A stretch of DNA of 64,000 bases from positions 249,001 through 313,000 of the forward strand of contig NZ_CP144918.1 of NCBI RefSeq assembly GCF_036700095.1, in the 5' to 3' direction. The stretch is from Pelagerythrobacter marensis. Lineage in GTDB: Bacteria; Pseudomonadota; Alphaproteobacteria; Sphingomonadales; Sphingomonadaceae. Shown here one piece after another: positions 9,855 through 19,252 of this stretch. How positions within the stretch are numbered: the stretch's first letter is position 1; each line of letters opens with the position of its first letter. The notes under the pieces were generated by a model. It was not told where the DNA came from. It was given only the letters and a program-made list of their open reading frames with translations, and ran no database searches. The position numbers and the translations under genes are program-made.

Positions 9855-11066
9855 ATGGCCACCCAGCCCGATGTAAAAGCCCCCGGCGCGGACGACGCCT
9901 TCCGCGAGGAAGTGCGCCAGTTCCTGGCCGACAACTTCCCGCCCGAGTTGAAAGGCAAGGGCAACGCGCTCGCCGGTGTCGACGGGCCGACGCAGGAAAG
10001 CGACGCCCAGCGCAAGTGGCGCGAGGCGATGGGCGAACGCGGATGGGGCACGCCCACCTGGCCGCGCGAATACGGCGGCGGCGGGCTGACCCGGCGCCAG
10101 GCGCGGATTCTGGACGAGGAAATGGCCCGCGCGGGCGCCTACAACCCGATCGGCGGGATGGGCGTGATGATGTTCGGCCCCACGCTGCTCGAATACGGCA
10201 GCGAAGCGCAGAAGAAGGAACATATCCCGCCCATCTGCCGGGGGGAGATCCGCTGGTGCCAGGGCTATAGCGAACCCAATGCCGGCTCCGACCTCGCCAA
10301 TCTGCAGACGACGGCCGAGGACAAGGGCGATCACTATCTGGTAAACGGGCAGAAGACCTGGACCAGCGGCGGCCAGTGGGCCGACAAGTGCTTCTGCCTC
10401 GTGCGCACCGACAAGAGCGACAAACATCGCGGGATCAGCTTCCTGCTGATCGACATGGACGCACCGGGCGTCGAAGTCCGCCCGATCCAGATGATCAGCG
10501 GGATGAGCCCGTTTTGCGAAACGTTCTTCACCGACGTGAAAGTGCCGAAGGAAAACCTGGTCGGCGAAGAAGGCCAGGGCTGGACCATCGGCAAGCGGCT
10601 TCTCCAGCACGAACGCACCAATCTTTCGGGCGGCGGCAGCCTGGCCCGGATGATGGGCGCGAGCCTTTCCGACCTGGCGAAGAAATATCTCGAAACCGAC
10701 GAAAGCGGGGCGATCGCCGACAAGGTGCTGCGCGACCGCATTGCCGATTTCGAAATCCGCTGGAGCGCCTTCCTGCTCACCGCCCGGCGCGCGGCGGAAG
10801 AGAGCAAGGCCGCCGGCGGAGTCTCCGAAATCAGCTCCGTGCTCAAGAAGCTGGGCACGAAGCTGGGCCAGGAACGGGCCGAACTCATGATCGAGATCAT
10901 GGGTTTTCAGGGCTTGGGCTGGGAAGGCGAAGGCTTCTCGGAAGCCGAGCTGGCCGGCGTGCGCGCCTGGCTCTTCGGCAAGGCGACGACGATCTACGGC
11001 GGTTCGACCGAGATCCAGAACAACATCATCGCCAAGCGCGTGCTTGGCATGCTCGACCATCAGTAA
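9855..11066 (+). CDS. Acyl-CoA dehydrogenase, candidate catalytic subunit of a heteromeric pair
   Basis: 403 residues. The standard fold is visible: QGYSEPNAGSDLANLQT (FAD/substrate region), KTWTSGGQWADKCF, and a C-terminal IYGGSTEIQNNIIAKRVLG. At the position of the medium-chain enzyme's catalytic Glu (Tyr-Glu-Gly-Thr) it has Gly. It does carry Glu at residue 253 in LLQHERTNLSGG, which lines up with the alternative catalytic Glu of isovaleryl/long-chain enzymes (LDLERLVLAGG). It is therefore probably active. The next gene encodes a second, shorter dehydrogenase lacking both Glu residues. Start ATG has GAGGAG 7 nt upstream. Confidence 0.88.
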   Translation: MATQPDVKAPGADDAFREEVRQFLADNFPPELKGKGNALAGVDGPTQESDAQRKWREAMGERGWGTPTWPREYGGGGLTRRQARILDEEMARAGAYNPIGGMGVMMFGPTLLEYGSEAQKKEHIPPICRGEIRWCQGYSEPNAGSDLANLQTTAEDKGDHYLVNGQKTWTSGGQWADKCFCLVRTDKSDKHRGISFLLIDMDAPGVEVRPIQMISGMSPFCETFFTDVKVPKENLVGEEGQGWTIGKRLLQHERTNLSGGGSLARMMGASLSDLAKKYLETDESGAIADKVLRDRIADFEIRWSAFLLTARRAAEESKAAGGVSEISSVLKKLGTKLGQERAELMIEIMGFQGLGWEGEGFSEAELAGVRAWLFGKATTIYGGSTEIQNNIIAKRVLGMLDHQ

Positions 11067-11069
11067 AGG

Positions 11070-11179
11070 CCCTCTCCCCCGAAGGGGAGAGGGTTGGGAG
11101 AGGGGAACGCGTCTCCCGCAGGATCAACAGGGCCGGGAAAGAGTCCCCCTCTCCCGGCCTCTCCCCTGAAGGGGAGAGG
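11070..11179. repeat. Mosaic palindromic intergenic repeat (two inverted arms, each itself a hairpin)
   Basis: The left arm (11071-11105) and right arm (11146-11179) are near-perfect inverted copies. Each arm contains its own hairpin, CCTCTCCCC-4 nt-GGGGAGAGG. The roughly 40 bp between the arms are unique. The element fills almost the whole 121-bp gap between two dehydrogenase genes, and its right end (GGGGAGAGGAG) forms the Shine-Dalgarno of the downstream gene. No second copy was noticed in this window. It resembles small non-autonomous intergenic elements common in proteobacteria. Confidence 0.8.
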
Positions 11180-11187
11180 AGATAGAC

Positions 11188-12258
11188 ATGGCGGTTCTCA
11201 ACGAAGAACAGGAAATGCTGCGCGACATGGCGCGCGAATGGGCCACCAACGAAAGCCCGGTGGCGGCTTTCCGCAAGGTCCGCGCGAGCGGCGATCCCGA
11301 GGCGTTCGATCGCGACGCCTACGGCGCAATGGCGCAGATGGGCTGGAGCGGGATCATCGTGCCCGAGGAACACGGCGGGTCCGATTTCGGCTGGCTTTCG
11401 GCCGGCCTGGTGGTGGAGGAACTGGGCAAGACCCTGACGGCGAGCCCGCTGGTCGCCACCACGCTGGCCGCCGCGGCCATCGTGCTGGGCGGCAGCGACG
11501 AGCAGAAGGCGAAGTGGCTGCCCCGGCTCGCGAGCGGGGAGACGATCGGCACCCTGGCGATCGACGAAGGGCCGCGGCACGATCCGGCGAAGCTGTCGGC
11601 CAGCGTGGCGGGCGGCAAGCTGTCGGGCACCAAGGCTTTCGTCCACGAGGCGCACGGCGCCGACCTGTTCGTGGTCGCGGCGGCCAACGGCCTCTATCTG
11701 GTCGAGAAGGGCGACGGCGTCTCGCTCGCCACGCGCAAGCTGACCGACCAGCGCAGCCATGCGCAGGTGACCTTCGATGCGGCTCCGGCGGACAGGCTCG
11801 ACAGCGGGGGCGACAGTCTGCTCGACGACGTGCTCGACCGCGCGCGCATTCTTACCGCGTGCGAGATGCTCGGCATGGCGCAGGCCGTGTTCGACATGAC
11901 GCTCGACTATCTGAAGCAGCGCGTGCAGTTCAACCAGGTGCTCGCGACCTTCCAGGCGCTGCAGCATCGCATGGCCGACCTGTTCGGCAACCTTGCGATG
12001 ATGCGCTCCGCGGTCGAGGGCGGGCTCCAGGCGCTCGACAGCGGCTTCGGCATCGCGCGCGCGGCGACCATCGCCAAGGCCGAAGCCAACCGCGTGCTGC
12101 ATACGATGAGCCGCGAGGGGATCCAGCTCCACGGCGGGATCGGGATGACCGACGAATACGACGTCGGCTTCTATCTCAAGCGCGCGCGGGTGCTGGAAAC
12201 GAGCTGGGGCGGCACCGCCTACTTGCGCGACCACTTCGCCGGGACGAGCGGCTACTGA
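11188..12258 (+). CDS. Acyl-CoA dehydrogenase, short, probably non-catalytic partner subunit
   Basis: 356 residues, shorter than usual (about 380-400). The family fold is clear: FNQVLATFQALQHRMADL, LHGGIGMTDEYDVGFYLKRA. Both known positions for the catalytic Glu are replaced: TSWGGTAYLR has Gly at the C-terminal site, and VLDRARILTACE has Ala at the internal site. The middle beta-domain is also reduced. This matches the small partner of heterotetrameric acyl-CoA dehydrogenases known from steroid side-chain degradation (FadE/ChsE pairs). The preceding gene is the obvious large partner. ATG start; the ribosome site GGAGAGGAG is supplied by the repeat element directly upstream. Confidence 0.85.
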   Translation: MAVLNEEQEMLRDMAREWATNESPVAAFRKVRASGDPEAFDRDAYGAMAQMGWSGIIVPEEHGGSDFGWLSAGLVVEELGKTLTASPLVATTLAAAAIVLGGSDEQKAKWLPRLASGETIGTLAIDEGPRHDPAKLSASVAGGKLSGTKAFVHEAHGADLFVVAAANGLYLVEKGDGVSLATRKLTDQRSHAQVTFDAAPADRLDSGGDSLLDDVLDRARILTACEMLGMAQAVFDMTLDYLKQRVQFNQVLATFQALQHRMADLFGNLAMMRSAVEGGLQALDSGFGIARAATIAKAEANRVLHTMSREGIQLHGGIGMTDEYDVGFYLKRARVLETSWGGTAYLRDHFAGTSGY

Positions 12259-12262
12259 CCCC

Positions 12263-13573
12263 TTGGGGCCGGATCGCGATAGCGAAGACGACGATGCATC
12301 GGCCGGCGCCCGGGAACGGGCGCTGGCCGAACATGCGCGGTTCGTCGATGCCAATCTGAAGCGGAACTTCCGCGCCAATTTCATCCACGGCGTGCTGGGC
12401 ATGACCGGCTTCCGCCTGATCTACGCCCCGACGATCATTCCCGCCTACCTGATGCTGCTGACCGGCAGCGCGGCCGCGGTCGGGCTCGGCACCGCGTTGC
12501 TGCAACTCGGCGCGACGATCAGCCCGATCGCCAGCGGCGCGCGGATCGAGCATCGCAGCCATATCCTGCCTTACGCGATCCGGGTCGGCTCGCTGATGCG
12601 GCTGATGATCCTCGCGCTCGCGCTGGCAGGCTGGCTCCTGACCGGCGATGTCCTGCTGCTCGTCACCTTCGGATGCTTCCTGTTGCTCGGGTTCTTTTCC
12701 GGTGCGCAGCGGGTCGCCTTCCAGATGTTGATGAGCAAGCTCATCCCCATCCGCAAGCGCGGCCGGCTCCAGGGCTATCGCAACTTCGCCGGCGGACTGA
12801 TCGCCGCCGTCCTCGCCTGGGTTGCGGGCAACTGGTTCATTGCCGACGAATGGCTGGGCAACGGCTACGCCACGACCTTTCTGTTCGCTTTCGTGCTCAC
12901 CAGCGCCGGGCTGGTCGTGCTCAAGACGATGATCCGCGAGCCGGCCGCCCCGATGGCCCGCCCGCGAATGCCGATCCGCGACCGGATCAGGGAATTCCCG
13001 CAGCTTCTCGCCGATCGCGACTTCGCCAATTTCCTGGGCGTGCACAGCCTGGCCACGATGGCCCGCGTCGGGGCGCCGTTCTGGACCGTCTATGCGGGCA
13101 CCCTGCTCGGCCTCGACGGTGCGCTGGTCGGCGGGCTGAGCTTCATGTTTCTCGGCTCGGACACGGTTTCCAACATCGTCTGGGGCCCGATGGGCGACCG
13201 GTTCGGCTTCCGCATCGTCTATGCCCTGTCGTTGCTCTGCTCGATCGGCGGGGTTGCGCTGCTGGTCGCCGCCGAAACCGCGCCCCCGGTCTACGCCGCC
13301 TTCATGCTGCTGGGCTTCGGCGGATCGGGCTGGATGCTGGCCGCGAGCACGATGGTGCTGGAATTCGGTTCGGCCGAGGACATCCCGATGCGGCTTGCCT
13401 TCGCGACCACGGTGGAGGGCGCGATTGCGGCCGGCGGGCCGATCGTGGCCGGGCTGCTGGTGGCGACCTGGGGATTCGCCCCGCTGTTCGTGCTGGTCTT
13501 CGCTACGCTGGCGGCGGCGCTGCTCGTGCTGATGCTGCGCGTGCGCGAGCCGCGAAACCGCGCGCAGGGCTGA
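12263..13573 (+). CDS. MFS transporter
   Basis: 436 residues with about 11-12 hydrophobic segments (IYAPTIIPAYLMLLTGSAAA, LMILALALAGWLLTGDVLLL, FLLLGFFSGAQRVAFQMLMS). A cytoplasmic charged N-terminus of about 35 residues (LAEHARFVDANLKRNF) precedes the first. MFS-like loops are visible (KLIPIRKRGRLQGYRN, WGPMGDRFGFRIVY). The start is uncertain: the TTG at 12263 lies 4 bp after the dehydrogenase stop without a clear Shine-Dalgarno, so translation would be coupled. It probably moves the pathway substrate or a product. It converges on the tandem TetR gene with no gap. Confidence 0.8.
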   Translation: MGPDRDSEDDDASAGARERALAEHARFVDANLKRNFRANFIHGVLGMTGFRLIYAPTIIPAYLMLLTGSAAAVGLGTALLQLGATISPIASGARIEHRSHILPYAIRVGSLMRLMILALALAGWLLTGDVLLLVTFGCFLLLGFFSGAQRVAFQMLMSKLIPIRKRGRLQGYRNFAGGLIAAVLAWVAGNWFIADEWLGNGYATTFLFAFVLTSAGLVVLKTMIREPAAPMARPRMPIRDRIREFPQLLADRDFANFLGVHSLATMARVGAPFWTVYAGTLLGLDGALVGGLSFMFLGSDTVSNIVWGPMGDRFGFRIVYALSLLCSIGGVALLVAAETAPPVYAAFMLLGFGGSGWMLAASTMVLEFGSAEDIPMRLAFATTVEGAIAAGGPIVAGLLVATWGFAPLFVLVFATLAAALLVLMLRVREPRNRAQG

Positions 13574-14806
13574 TCATTCGACCGGGGCGAGCAATCCGGC
13601 CGAAAGCGTCGAGACATAGGTGCGGATCGCCAGTTCGGGATCGCCGAAACGGTCCGCCCAGTTGCGCGCCTCGTACGCGCCGTTGAGGGTGGACATGATC
13701 ACCTGGCTGGCCACCAGCGGGTCGATCGGCCGCACCGATCCGTCGGCCACCCCGTCGATCAGCATTCCGGCAAAGCGGCGCGCGAGCCGGTTGGAGCGGG
13801 TCACGACGTCGACTTTGTGATCGCTGTCGAGCGCCTGGAGCGCGGTCGTGCGCAGCAGGGGCATGGCATCGAAGAACTGCACATCCAGCAGCTCCCCCAG
13901 CACGCTGGAAAGCCGGGTCCAGTAATCGGCATCGATGGTCTGTCCGGCCATCTGCACTGCCGAAAGCCGGTCGTAACTGCGCTGGAAACAGGCGAGGACG
14001 AGATCGTCCTTGGCATCGTGATGGTGGTAGAAACTGCCCTTGGTCACGTTCAGCGACCGGGCGATGCGATTGACCGAGGCGCCGCGATAGCCGCGCTGGT
14101 TGATCATCACCGTCGCGGCGCGCAGGAATTCGTCGTTCTGGCTCGGCTTCGCCTCGTCTCGCGTGCGCCAGTCGCCGTTGTCGAGCGGACGCGGGCGCCA
14201 CTCGCCGGGCCTGGCAGGGATGCCGTGGGCGAGGATGTCGAACATGCGCTCGCTCACACGCGGGAAGTCGAGCGTGGAATAGCGCAGCGACCAGACCGGC
14301 CACCACATCATCGCCTCCAGCAGGACATGGGCCCGGGCGGAAAACAGCGCGTGCGCGCGATCCGATTGCGGCTCTCCGAAAAAGCGGCGCACATGGCCCA
14401 CGATCTCGCGATAGCGCGCGAGGAGCGGCGCCTGGGCGGCGGGATCGAGCGTGCGAATCTCGGACAGGGCAGTAACCAGCCCTTTCTCCCCGCGGCGGAT
14501 GCGGGTGCGCAGCGCGACATGTTCGTCGATATAGCGGCGCAGGCGCGCGGGGGGATCGGGCTCGGCCAGGGCATCGACGGCGATCCGCCCCATAAGGTCC
14601 AGCGTCGCCTCGTACACGGCAACGACGAGCTGTTCCTTGCGCGAGAAGTAATAGGTGATGCTGGTGGCGTTCAGCCCGATGGCACGCGCCACGTCCGACA
14701 GGGTGGTCGCCTTGACCCCCACCTCGTTGATCAGCACCGATGCAGCATGGATGATGGCCTGGCGCTTCTCGCCGAACCGTCTCGTTTCCGCACTCTTGCT
14801 CGCCAT
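13574..14806 (-). CDS. Tandem (double) TetR-family transcriptional regulator
   Basis: 410 residues, twice the family's usual 190-220. A first TetR helix-turn-helix lies at about residues 14-62 (TTLSDVARAIGLNATSITYY), followed by a ligand domain to about 205. A linker is followed by a second HTH at about 224-272 (ASVNRIARSLNVTKGSFYHH) with its own ligand domain. No stop or frame change separates the halves, so this is a true fusion. The ATG at 14806 has GGGGGAG upstream. It is the last gene after thiolase and acyl-CoA ligase on the minus strand. By context it likely represses the fatty-acyl catabolic units and responds to an acyl-CoA or the substrate. Confidence 0.88.
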   Translation of the reverse strand: MASKSAETRRFGEKRQAIIHAASVLINEVGVKATTLSDVARAIGLNATSITYYFSRKEQLVVAVYEATLDLMGRIAVDALAEPDPPARLRRYIDEHVALRTRIRRGEKGLVTALSEIRTLDPAAQAPLLARYREIVGHVRRFFGEPQSDRAHALFSARAHVLLEAMMWWPVWSLRYSTLDFPRVSERMFDILAHGIPARPGEWRPRPLDNGDWRTRDEAKPSQNDEFLRAATVMINQRGYRGASVNRIARSLNVTKGSFYHHHDAKDDLVLACFQRSYDRLSAVQMAGQTIDADYWTRLSSVLGELLDVQFFDAMPLLRTTALQALDSDHKVDVVTRSNRLARRFAGMLIDGVADGSVRPIDPLVASQVIMSTLNGAYEARNWADRFGDPELAIRTYVSTLSAGLLAPVE

Positions 14807-14870
14807 CGGCTCCCCCGGGTTTCAGGCGCGTTACATCAGCAGGGATGAAACTGCCAAGCGGGCAGCGGCG

Positions 14871-16625
14871 CTATTCCCCGTCGAAGAGCACGGCCAGATC
14901 TTTCTTCAGGATCTTGCCGTTGGCGTTGCGCGGCAGGGTATCTTCGACGAAGACGATCCGCACGGGGACCTTGAACTTCGCCAGCCGGGCTGCGACCCAG
15001 GCCTTCAGTTCGTCTTCGCTCGCCCGGGCGCCCGGGGCCAGATGGACGACCGCCGCCGGCTCCTCCCCCAATTGCGGATGGGGCAGGCCGATCAGCGCGG
15101 CGTCGGTCACCGCCGGATGATCGTAAAGGACGTTCTCCACCTCGGACGAGTAGATGTTTTCCCCGCCGCGAATGATCATGTCCTTCGCGCGGTCGACGAT
15201 ATAGCAGAAGCCCTCCTCGTCCAGCCGCGCGAGGTCTCCGGTCCTGACCCAACCGTCGACGAACGTCTCGGCGGTCGCTTCGGGATTGTTCCAGTATCCT
15301 TTCACCACCATCGGCCCGCGGGCCCACAGCTCGCCCACTTCGCCGGTCGGCAGCTCGCGCTCGCCATCCTCGCTCATGATCTTGAGGTCGGCGACCGCGA
15401 CCGGCGGGCCGCAGCTGTCGGGCCGGTTGAGATAGTCCTCGCTCGAATGGCCGGTCACCGTGGCCATCGTTTCGGTCATGCCCCAGCCGTTGCCGGGCAG
15501 CGCGCCGAACACCTCGCGAATCTTGCGCACCAGCTCGGGCGCGGCGGGCGCGCCGCCATAGGCGATCGCCTCTATGCTGGAGAGGTCGTAGTCCTTGCGC
15601 GCCGGATGCTCGATCAGCTGCCAGGCGATCGTGGGAACGCCGCCGGTGACGCTGACCTTTTCGCGCTCGATGATCTCGAACGCCTTGATCGGGTCCCACT
15701 TGTGCATGAAGATCAGCGTGTTGCCCGCCGCCAGGTTGCCCATCAGCCCGGCCGAGCAGGCCGTAACGTGAAACAGCGGTATCACGGTGAGGCCGACTTT
15801 GTGCGCCGGCTCGGGGATTTCCTCGCCCCGGCGGAGCACGGCGCAGGCCGCGTTATAGCCGCTGGACAGGATATTGGTGCACAAGTTGCGATGCGTGCCC
15901 AGCGCGCCCTTGGGATTGCCGGTCGTGCCGCTGGTGTAGAAGATCGTCGCATCGTCGTCCGGCGCGATCTCCACTTCGGGCAGTTCCGCGGACGGCAGGC
16001 CGGCATAGTCGCCCGGCGCCCCGATCACATCCTCCAGCCGCTCGGCGCCGTCCAGGGGGCCGTCGCTGCGCGAAACGAGCACGCTTTCCAGCTCCGGGCA
16101 TTCATCCCGGTGCGGCGCGATCCGCTCCCACCGCTCATCGTCGCAGATGAGCACGCGGGTGCCCGAATTGGACAGGCCATAGGCCAGTTCCGGCCCGGTC
16201 CACCAGGCGTTGAGCGGCACGCAGATCGCGCCGATCGTCACCGCCGCGAAGAAGGCGACCGGCCATTCGGGCAGGTTGCGCATTGCGACCGCGACCCGGT
16301 CGCCCTTCTGCACCCCGCGCGCCTGCAGCGCATGGGCGAGCGTGGCGACCGCGCGGAACCAGGCGTCGTAAGTGACGCGCTCGTCCTCGTAGATCGTGAA
16401 CTCGCGGGGCCCGTACATCCGCCCGAGCAGCGCGATGGCGCGCAAGTTCGGCGGCGCGTTCTTCCACACGCGCGTCGGCACACCGCGAATGTCGACCGTT
16501 TCCATTTCGAACCGCTGGCCCGGCGCCGTGAGAATTTTCCGGCACTCCTCGCGCGAGATCGCGGGCCACCCTTCGGGCGGAGTCCAGCCGATGGCCGAAG
16601 CGAGATCCTTTGCCTGTGTCGCCAT
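14871..16625 (-). CDS. Acyl-CoA synthetase (AMP-forming, ANL superfamily)
   Basis: 584 residues. Adenylation motifs are complete: FYTSGTTGNPKGALGTH (ATP loop, near residue 228), GWGMTETMATV, RTGDLARLDEEGF, and the C-terminal lysine motif PRNANGKILKKDL. It should activate a carboxylic acid as the CoA thioester with ATP, the entry step of the catabolic route encoded around it. The gene starts 3 bp after the thiolase stop and is followed 64 bp later by the TetR gene, so thiolase-ligase-regulator form one operon. The acid substrate cannot be read from sequence. Confidence 0.92.
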   Translation of the reverse strand: MATQAKDLASAIGWTPPEGWPAISREECRKILTAPGQRFEMETVDIRGVPTRVWKNAPPNLRAIALLGRMYGPREFTIYEDERVTYDAWFRAVATLAHALQARGVQKGDRVAVAMRNLPEWPVAFFAAVTIGAICVPLNAWWTGPELAYGLSNSGTRVLICDDERWERIAPHRDECPELESVLVSRSDGPLDGAERLEDVIGAPGDYAGLPSAELPEVEIAPDDDATIFYTSGTTGNPKGALGTHRNLCTNILSSGYNAACAVLRRGEEIPEPAHKVGLTVIPLFHVTACSAGLMGNLAAGNTLIFMHKWDPIKAFEIIEREKVSVTGGVPTIAWQLIEHPARKDYDLSSIEAIAYGGAPAAPELVRKIREVFGALPGNGWGMTETMATVTGHSSEDYLNRPDSCGPPVAVADLKIMSEDGERELPTGEVGELWARGPMVVKGYWNNPEATAETFVDGWVRTGDLARLDEEGFCYIVDRAKDMIIRGGENIYSSEVENVLYDHPAVTDAALIGLPHPQLGEEPAAVVHLAPGARASEDELKAWVAARLAKFKVPVRIVFVEDTLPRNANGKILKKDLAVLFDGE

Positions 16626-16628
16626 GAT

Positions 16629-17807
16629 TCAGAGCACCTCGAACAGGCCGGCGGCGCCCATGCCGCCGCCGACGCACATTGTCACAACCACATGCTTCAC
16701 CCCGCGCCGCCGCCCTTCGATCAGCGCGTGGCCGACGCAGCGCGCCCCCGTCATGCCGAAGGGGTGACCGATGGAAATGGACCCTCCGTCGACGTTGAGG
16801 CGATCGTTGGGAATGCCGAGCTTGTCGCGGCAATAGAGGACCTGGACCGCGAACGCCTCGTTCAATTCCCACAACCCGATGTCGTCCATCGACAACCCGA
16901 AACGCTCGAGCAGGCGGGGAATGGCGAAGACCGGGCCGATTCCCATTTCATCGGGCTTGGCCCCGGCTACGGCCATTCCGACATAGCGGCCCAGCGGTTC
17001 CAGCCCCCGGGCCCTGGCCACTTCGGCTTCCATCAGGACCGAGGCGGCCGAGCCGTCGGAAAGCTGGCTGGCATTGCCCGCGGTGACGGTGTGCCCCTCG
17101 CCCATTACCGGCTGCAGCTTTGCCAGCCCTTCCAGCGTGGTGTCGGGCCGGTTGCAGTCGTCCATGGCGATCGTCACTTCGCGCTGGCTGACAGCGCCCG
17201 TTTCCTTGTCGGTCACGTGCATCGTCGTCGTCACCGGCACGATCTCGTCGTCGAACCGGCCGGCCTCCTGCGCCGCGGCGGTCCGCTGCTGCGACTGGAG
17301 CGAATATTCGTCCTGCGCCTCGCGGCTTATGCCATAGCGTTTCGCGACCACCTCCGCCGTGCCGATCATCGGCATATAGATGTCGGGGTGCATTTTCAGC
17401 AGCTCTTCGTCGCGCTGCGTGTTCTGCTGGCCGGAGCGGATCGCGGTGATCGATTCGACCCCGCCCGCGACGCAAATATCCATCCGGTCGACGATGATCT
17501 GCTTGGCCGCCGTGGCGATCGCCATCAGGCCGGACGAGCACTGGCGGTCGATCGTCATCCCCGCGACTTCGACCGGCAGGCCGGCGCGCAGGGCCACCTG
17601 GCGGCCCATATTGAACCCCTGCTGCCCCTGCTGGTTGGCCGCGCCCATGACGACATCGTCGATCTCGCTGCCGGCGACCCCCGCCCGCTCGACCGCGGCG
17701 GCGACCGACCAGGCGCCGAGCTGCACGGCATGGGTGGCGTTGAAGGCACCGCGCATCGCCTTGGCCAGGGGCGTACGGGCAGTGGACACGATCACGGCGT
17801 CGCGCAT
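16629..17807 (-). CDS. Thiolase (acetyl-CoA C-acyltransferase)
   Basis: 392 residues, the standard thiolase length. The acyl-accepting Cys90 lies in [14 protein letters not shown]. The C-terminal catalytic His ([19 protein letters not shown]) and the final Cys ([11 protein letters not shown]) are present. It should cleave 3-ketoacyl-CoA with CoA in the last step of beta-oxidation. The ATG at 17807 begins the family's normal N-terminus ([17 protein letters not shown]), with AGAGGAA about 10 nt upstream. It is the first gene of the minus-strand operon and is divergent from the hydrolase at 18002. Confidence 0.94.
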   Translation of the reverse strand: MRDAVIVSTARTPLAKAMRGAFNATHAVQLGAWSVAAAVERAGVAGSEIDDVVMGAANQQGQQGFNMGRQVALRAGLPVEVAGMTIDRQCSSGLMAIATAAKQIIVDRMDICVAGGVESITAIRSGQQNTQRDEELLKMHPDIYMPMIGTAEVVAKRYGISREAQDEYSLQSQQRTAAAQEAGRFDDEIVPVTTTMHVTDKETGAVSQREVTIAMDDCNRPDTTLEGLAKLQPVMGEGHTVTAGNASQLSDGSAASVLMEAEVARARGLEPLGRYVGMAVAGAKPDEMGIGPVFAIPRLLERFGLSMDDIGLWELNEAFAVQVLYCRDKLGIPNDRLNVDGGSISIGHPFGMTGARCVGHALIEGRRRGVKHVVVTMCVGGGMGAAGLFEVL

Positions 17808-17900
17808 TTCGGGCAGGTTCCTCTCGTCTTTCGCTTGTGCGATTCTTGTTTCGCGATTTATGCAGAAGCGGCGCGCTGTTGCAAGGCGGGAGACACGATT

Positions 17901-17931
17901 TTCTGAATTTGAGGTATGAGGGTTCAAAACC
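17901..17931. promoter_or_regulatory. Inverted repeat TTTGA/TCAAA around a GGTATG motif
   Basis: In the 194-bp divergent gap between thiolase and the hydrolase, TTTGA and TCAAA arms flank an 11-nt centre that contains GGTATG (17913-17918). It resembles the AT-rich/GGTATG blocks near 6944 and 21414. It could be an operator for the tandem TetR encoded at the end of the thiolase operon. Low confidence. Confidence 0.3.
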
Positions 17932-18001
17932 GGGTAAAATCGTCTATCGTCCGGTGTCAGAAGAAAAGGTATGCCCAAGACGGGCCTGTGCGGGAGGGAG
18001 C

Positions 18002-19237
18002 ATGATCGAACTGGCGGATGCGGAGGCGCTCGGCTTCGACAAGGGGCGGCTGGCCCGCATCGACACCTTTCTGCAGGAAAACTATATCGACACCGGCCGT
18101 CTGCCCTGCGCGCAGATCGTGGTCGCGCGCGAGGGGCGCCCCGTGCACTACGCGCATCTGGGGACCTTGCGCGAAGACGGCACGCCGATGCGCGAGGATG
18201 CGCTGTTCCGCATCGCCAGCATGACCAAGCCGGTCACCTCGATCGCTTTCATGCAGCTGGTCGAACAGTGCCGCGTGGCGCTGGAGGACCCGGTCACCCG
18301 CGTGTTTCCCGAGTTCGCGAACCTCGCCGTCTATGCCGGCGGCGGCGGGTCGATCCCGTTCGCACCGGGAAGCCCGGCCCCGCCGATGCGTTTCGTCGAC
18401 CTGCTGACACACATGTCGGGCTTCACCTACGGCCTGCAGAACCGCACCAACATCGATGCGCTTTACCGCGAGCACAATCTGGACTTCGCCCGCGACCACC
18501 TCGATTCCGATGGATTCGTGGAACGGCTGGCGCAGCTCCCGCTCGAGTTCGCGCCCGGGACCGGCTGGAACTATTCGGTATCGACCGACGTGCTGGGCAT
18601 CGCGGTCGAGCGGCTCAGCGGAATGCGGCTCGGCGACTATCTTGCCGAGCACGTCTTCGGCCCGCTGGGCATGACCGACACCGCCTTCGGCGCCGGGGAT
18701 GCGGGGGCGGAGCGGCTGGCCGACGCCTATGCCTATCGCCCGGGCAAGCCGCCGCGCATGATCGATGCGGGGGCGACCAGCAAGCTCAACCGCCCCGGCA
18801 CTTTCGACAGCGGCGGGGGCGGACTGGTCGGCACGATCGCCGACTATCAGCGCTTCGCGACCATGCTGGCCAACGGCGGCGAGCTGGACGGCGCGCGAAT
18901 CGTTTCGCCCAAGACGCTCCGCCTGATGCGGACCAACCACTTGCCCGGCGGGGCCGACCTGACCGAAATGTCGCGCAGCCTGTTTTCCGAATCGCACAAC
19001 GCCGGGACCGGCTTCGGCCTGGGCTTCGCCATGGTGATCGATCCGGCACGGACGCTGATGCCCGCGAGCGAAGGCGAATTCTATTGGGGCGGTGCCTATT
19101 CGACCGCTTTCTTCGTCGATCCGGTAGAGCGCGTGACGATGGTGTTCATGACGCAGCTCTACCCCTCGTCCGCCTATCCCATCCGCCGCCAGCTCAAGAC
19201 GCTGATCTATGCGGCGCTCAGCCACAGCAACGCCTGA
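18002..19237 (+). CDS. Serine hydrolase, beta-lactamase (class C)/esterase fold
   Basis: 411 residues, no signal peptide, so cytoplasmic. The nucleophile motif S-x-x-K is at [14 protein letters not shown], and the Tyr motif is [10 protein letters not shown] (Y-S-V rather than Y-x-N). The Gly-rich [15 protein letters not shown] segment is typical of EstB-like esterases and of lovastatin-type acyltransferases. In a catabolic operon an ester- or lactone-cleaving role is more likely than antibiotic resistance. The ATG at 18002 follows GGGAGGGAG closely. It precedes the hydratase/dehydrogenase gene by 15 bp. Confidence 0.85.
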   Translation: MIELADAEALGFDKGRLARIDTFLQENYIDTGRLPCAQIVVAREGRPVHYAHLGTLREDGTPMREDALFRIASMTKPVTSIAFMQLVEQCRVALEDPVTRVFPEFANLAVYAGGGGSIPFAPGSPAPPMRFVDLLTHMSGFTYGLQNRTNIDALYREHNLDFARDHLDSDGFVERLAQLPLEFAPGTGWNYSVSTDVLGIAVERLSGMRLGDYLAEHVFGPLGMTDTAFGAGDAGAERLADAYAYRPGKPPRMIDAGATSKLNRPGTFDSGGGGLVGTIADYQRFATMLANGGELDGARIVSPKTLRLMRTNHLPGGADLTEMSRSLFSESHNAGTGFGLGFAMVIDPARTLMPASEGEFYWGGAYSTAFFVDPVERVTMVFMTQLYPSSAYPIRRQLKTLIYAALSHSNA

Positions 19238-19252
19238 AGGAGAATCCCTGCA

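Noticed and set aside
8217-11060. 947-codon minus-strand open frame across the transporter and dehydrogenase
   Set aside because: Runs antisense through two genes and the intergenic start region, without a ribosome site or any motif.
18002-19237. Beta-lactamase antibiotic resistance
   Set aside because: No signal peptide, Y-S-V instead of Y-x-N, and a catabolic operon context favour an esterase-type hydrolase.
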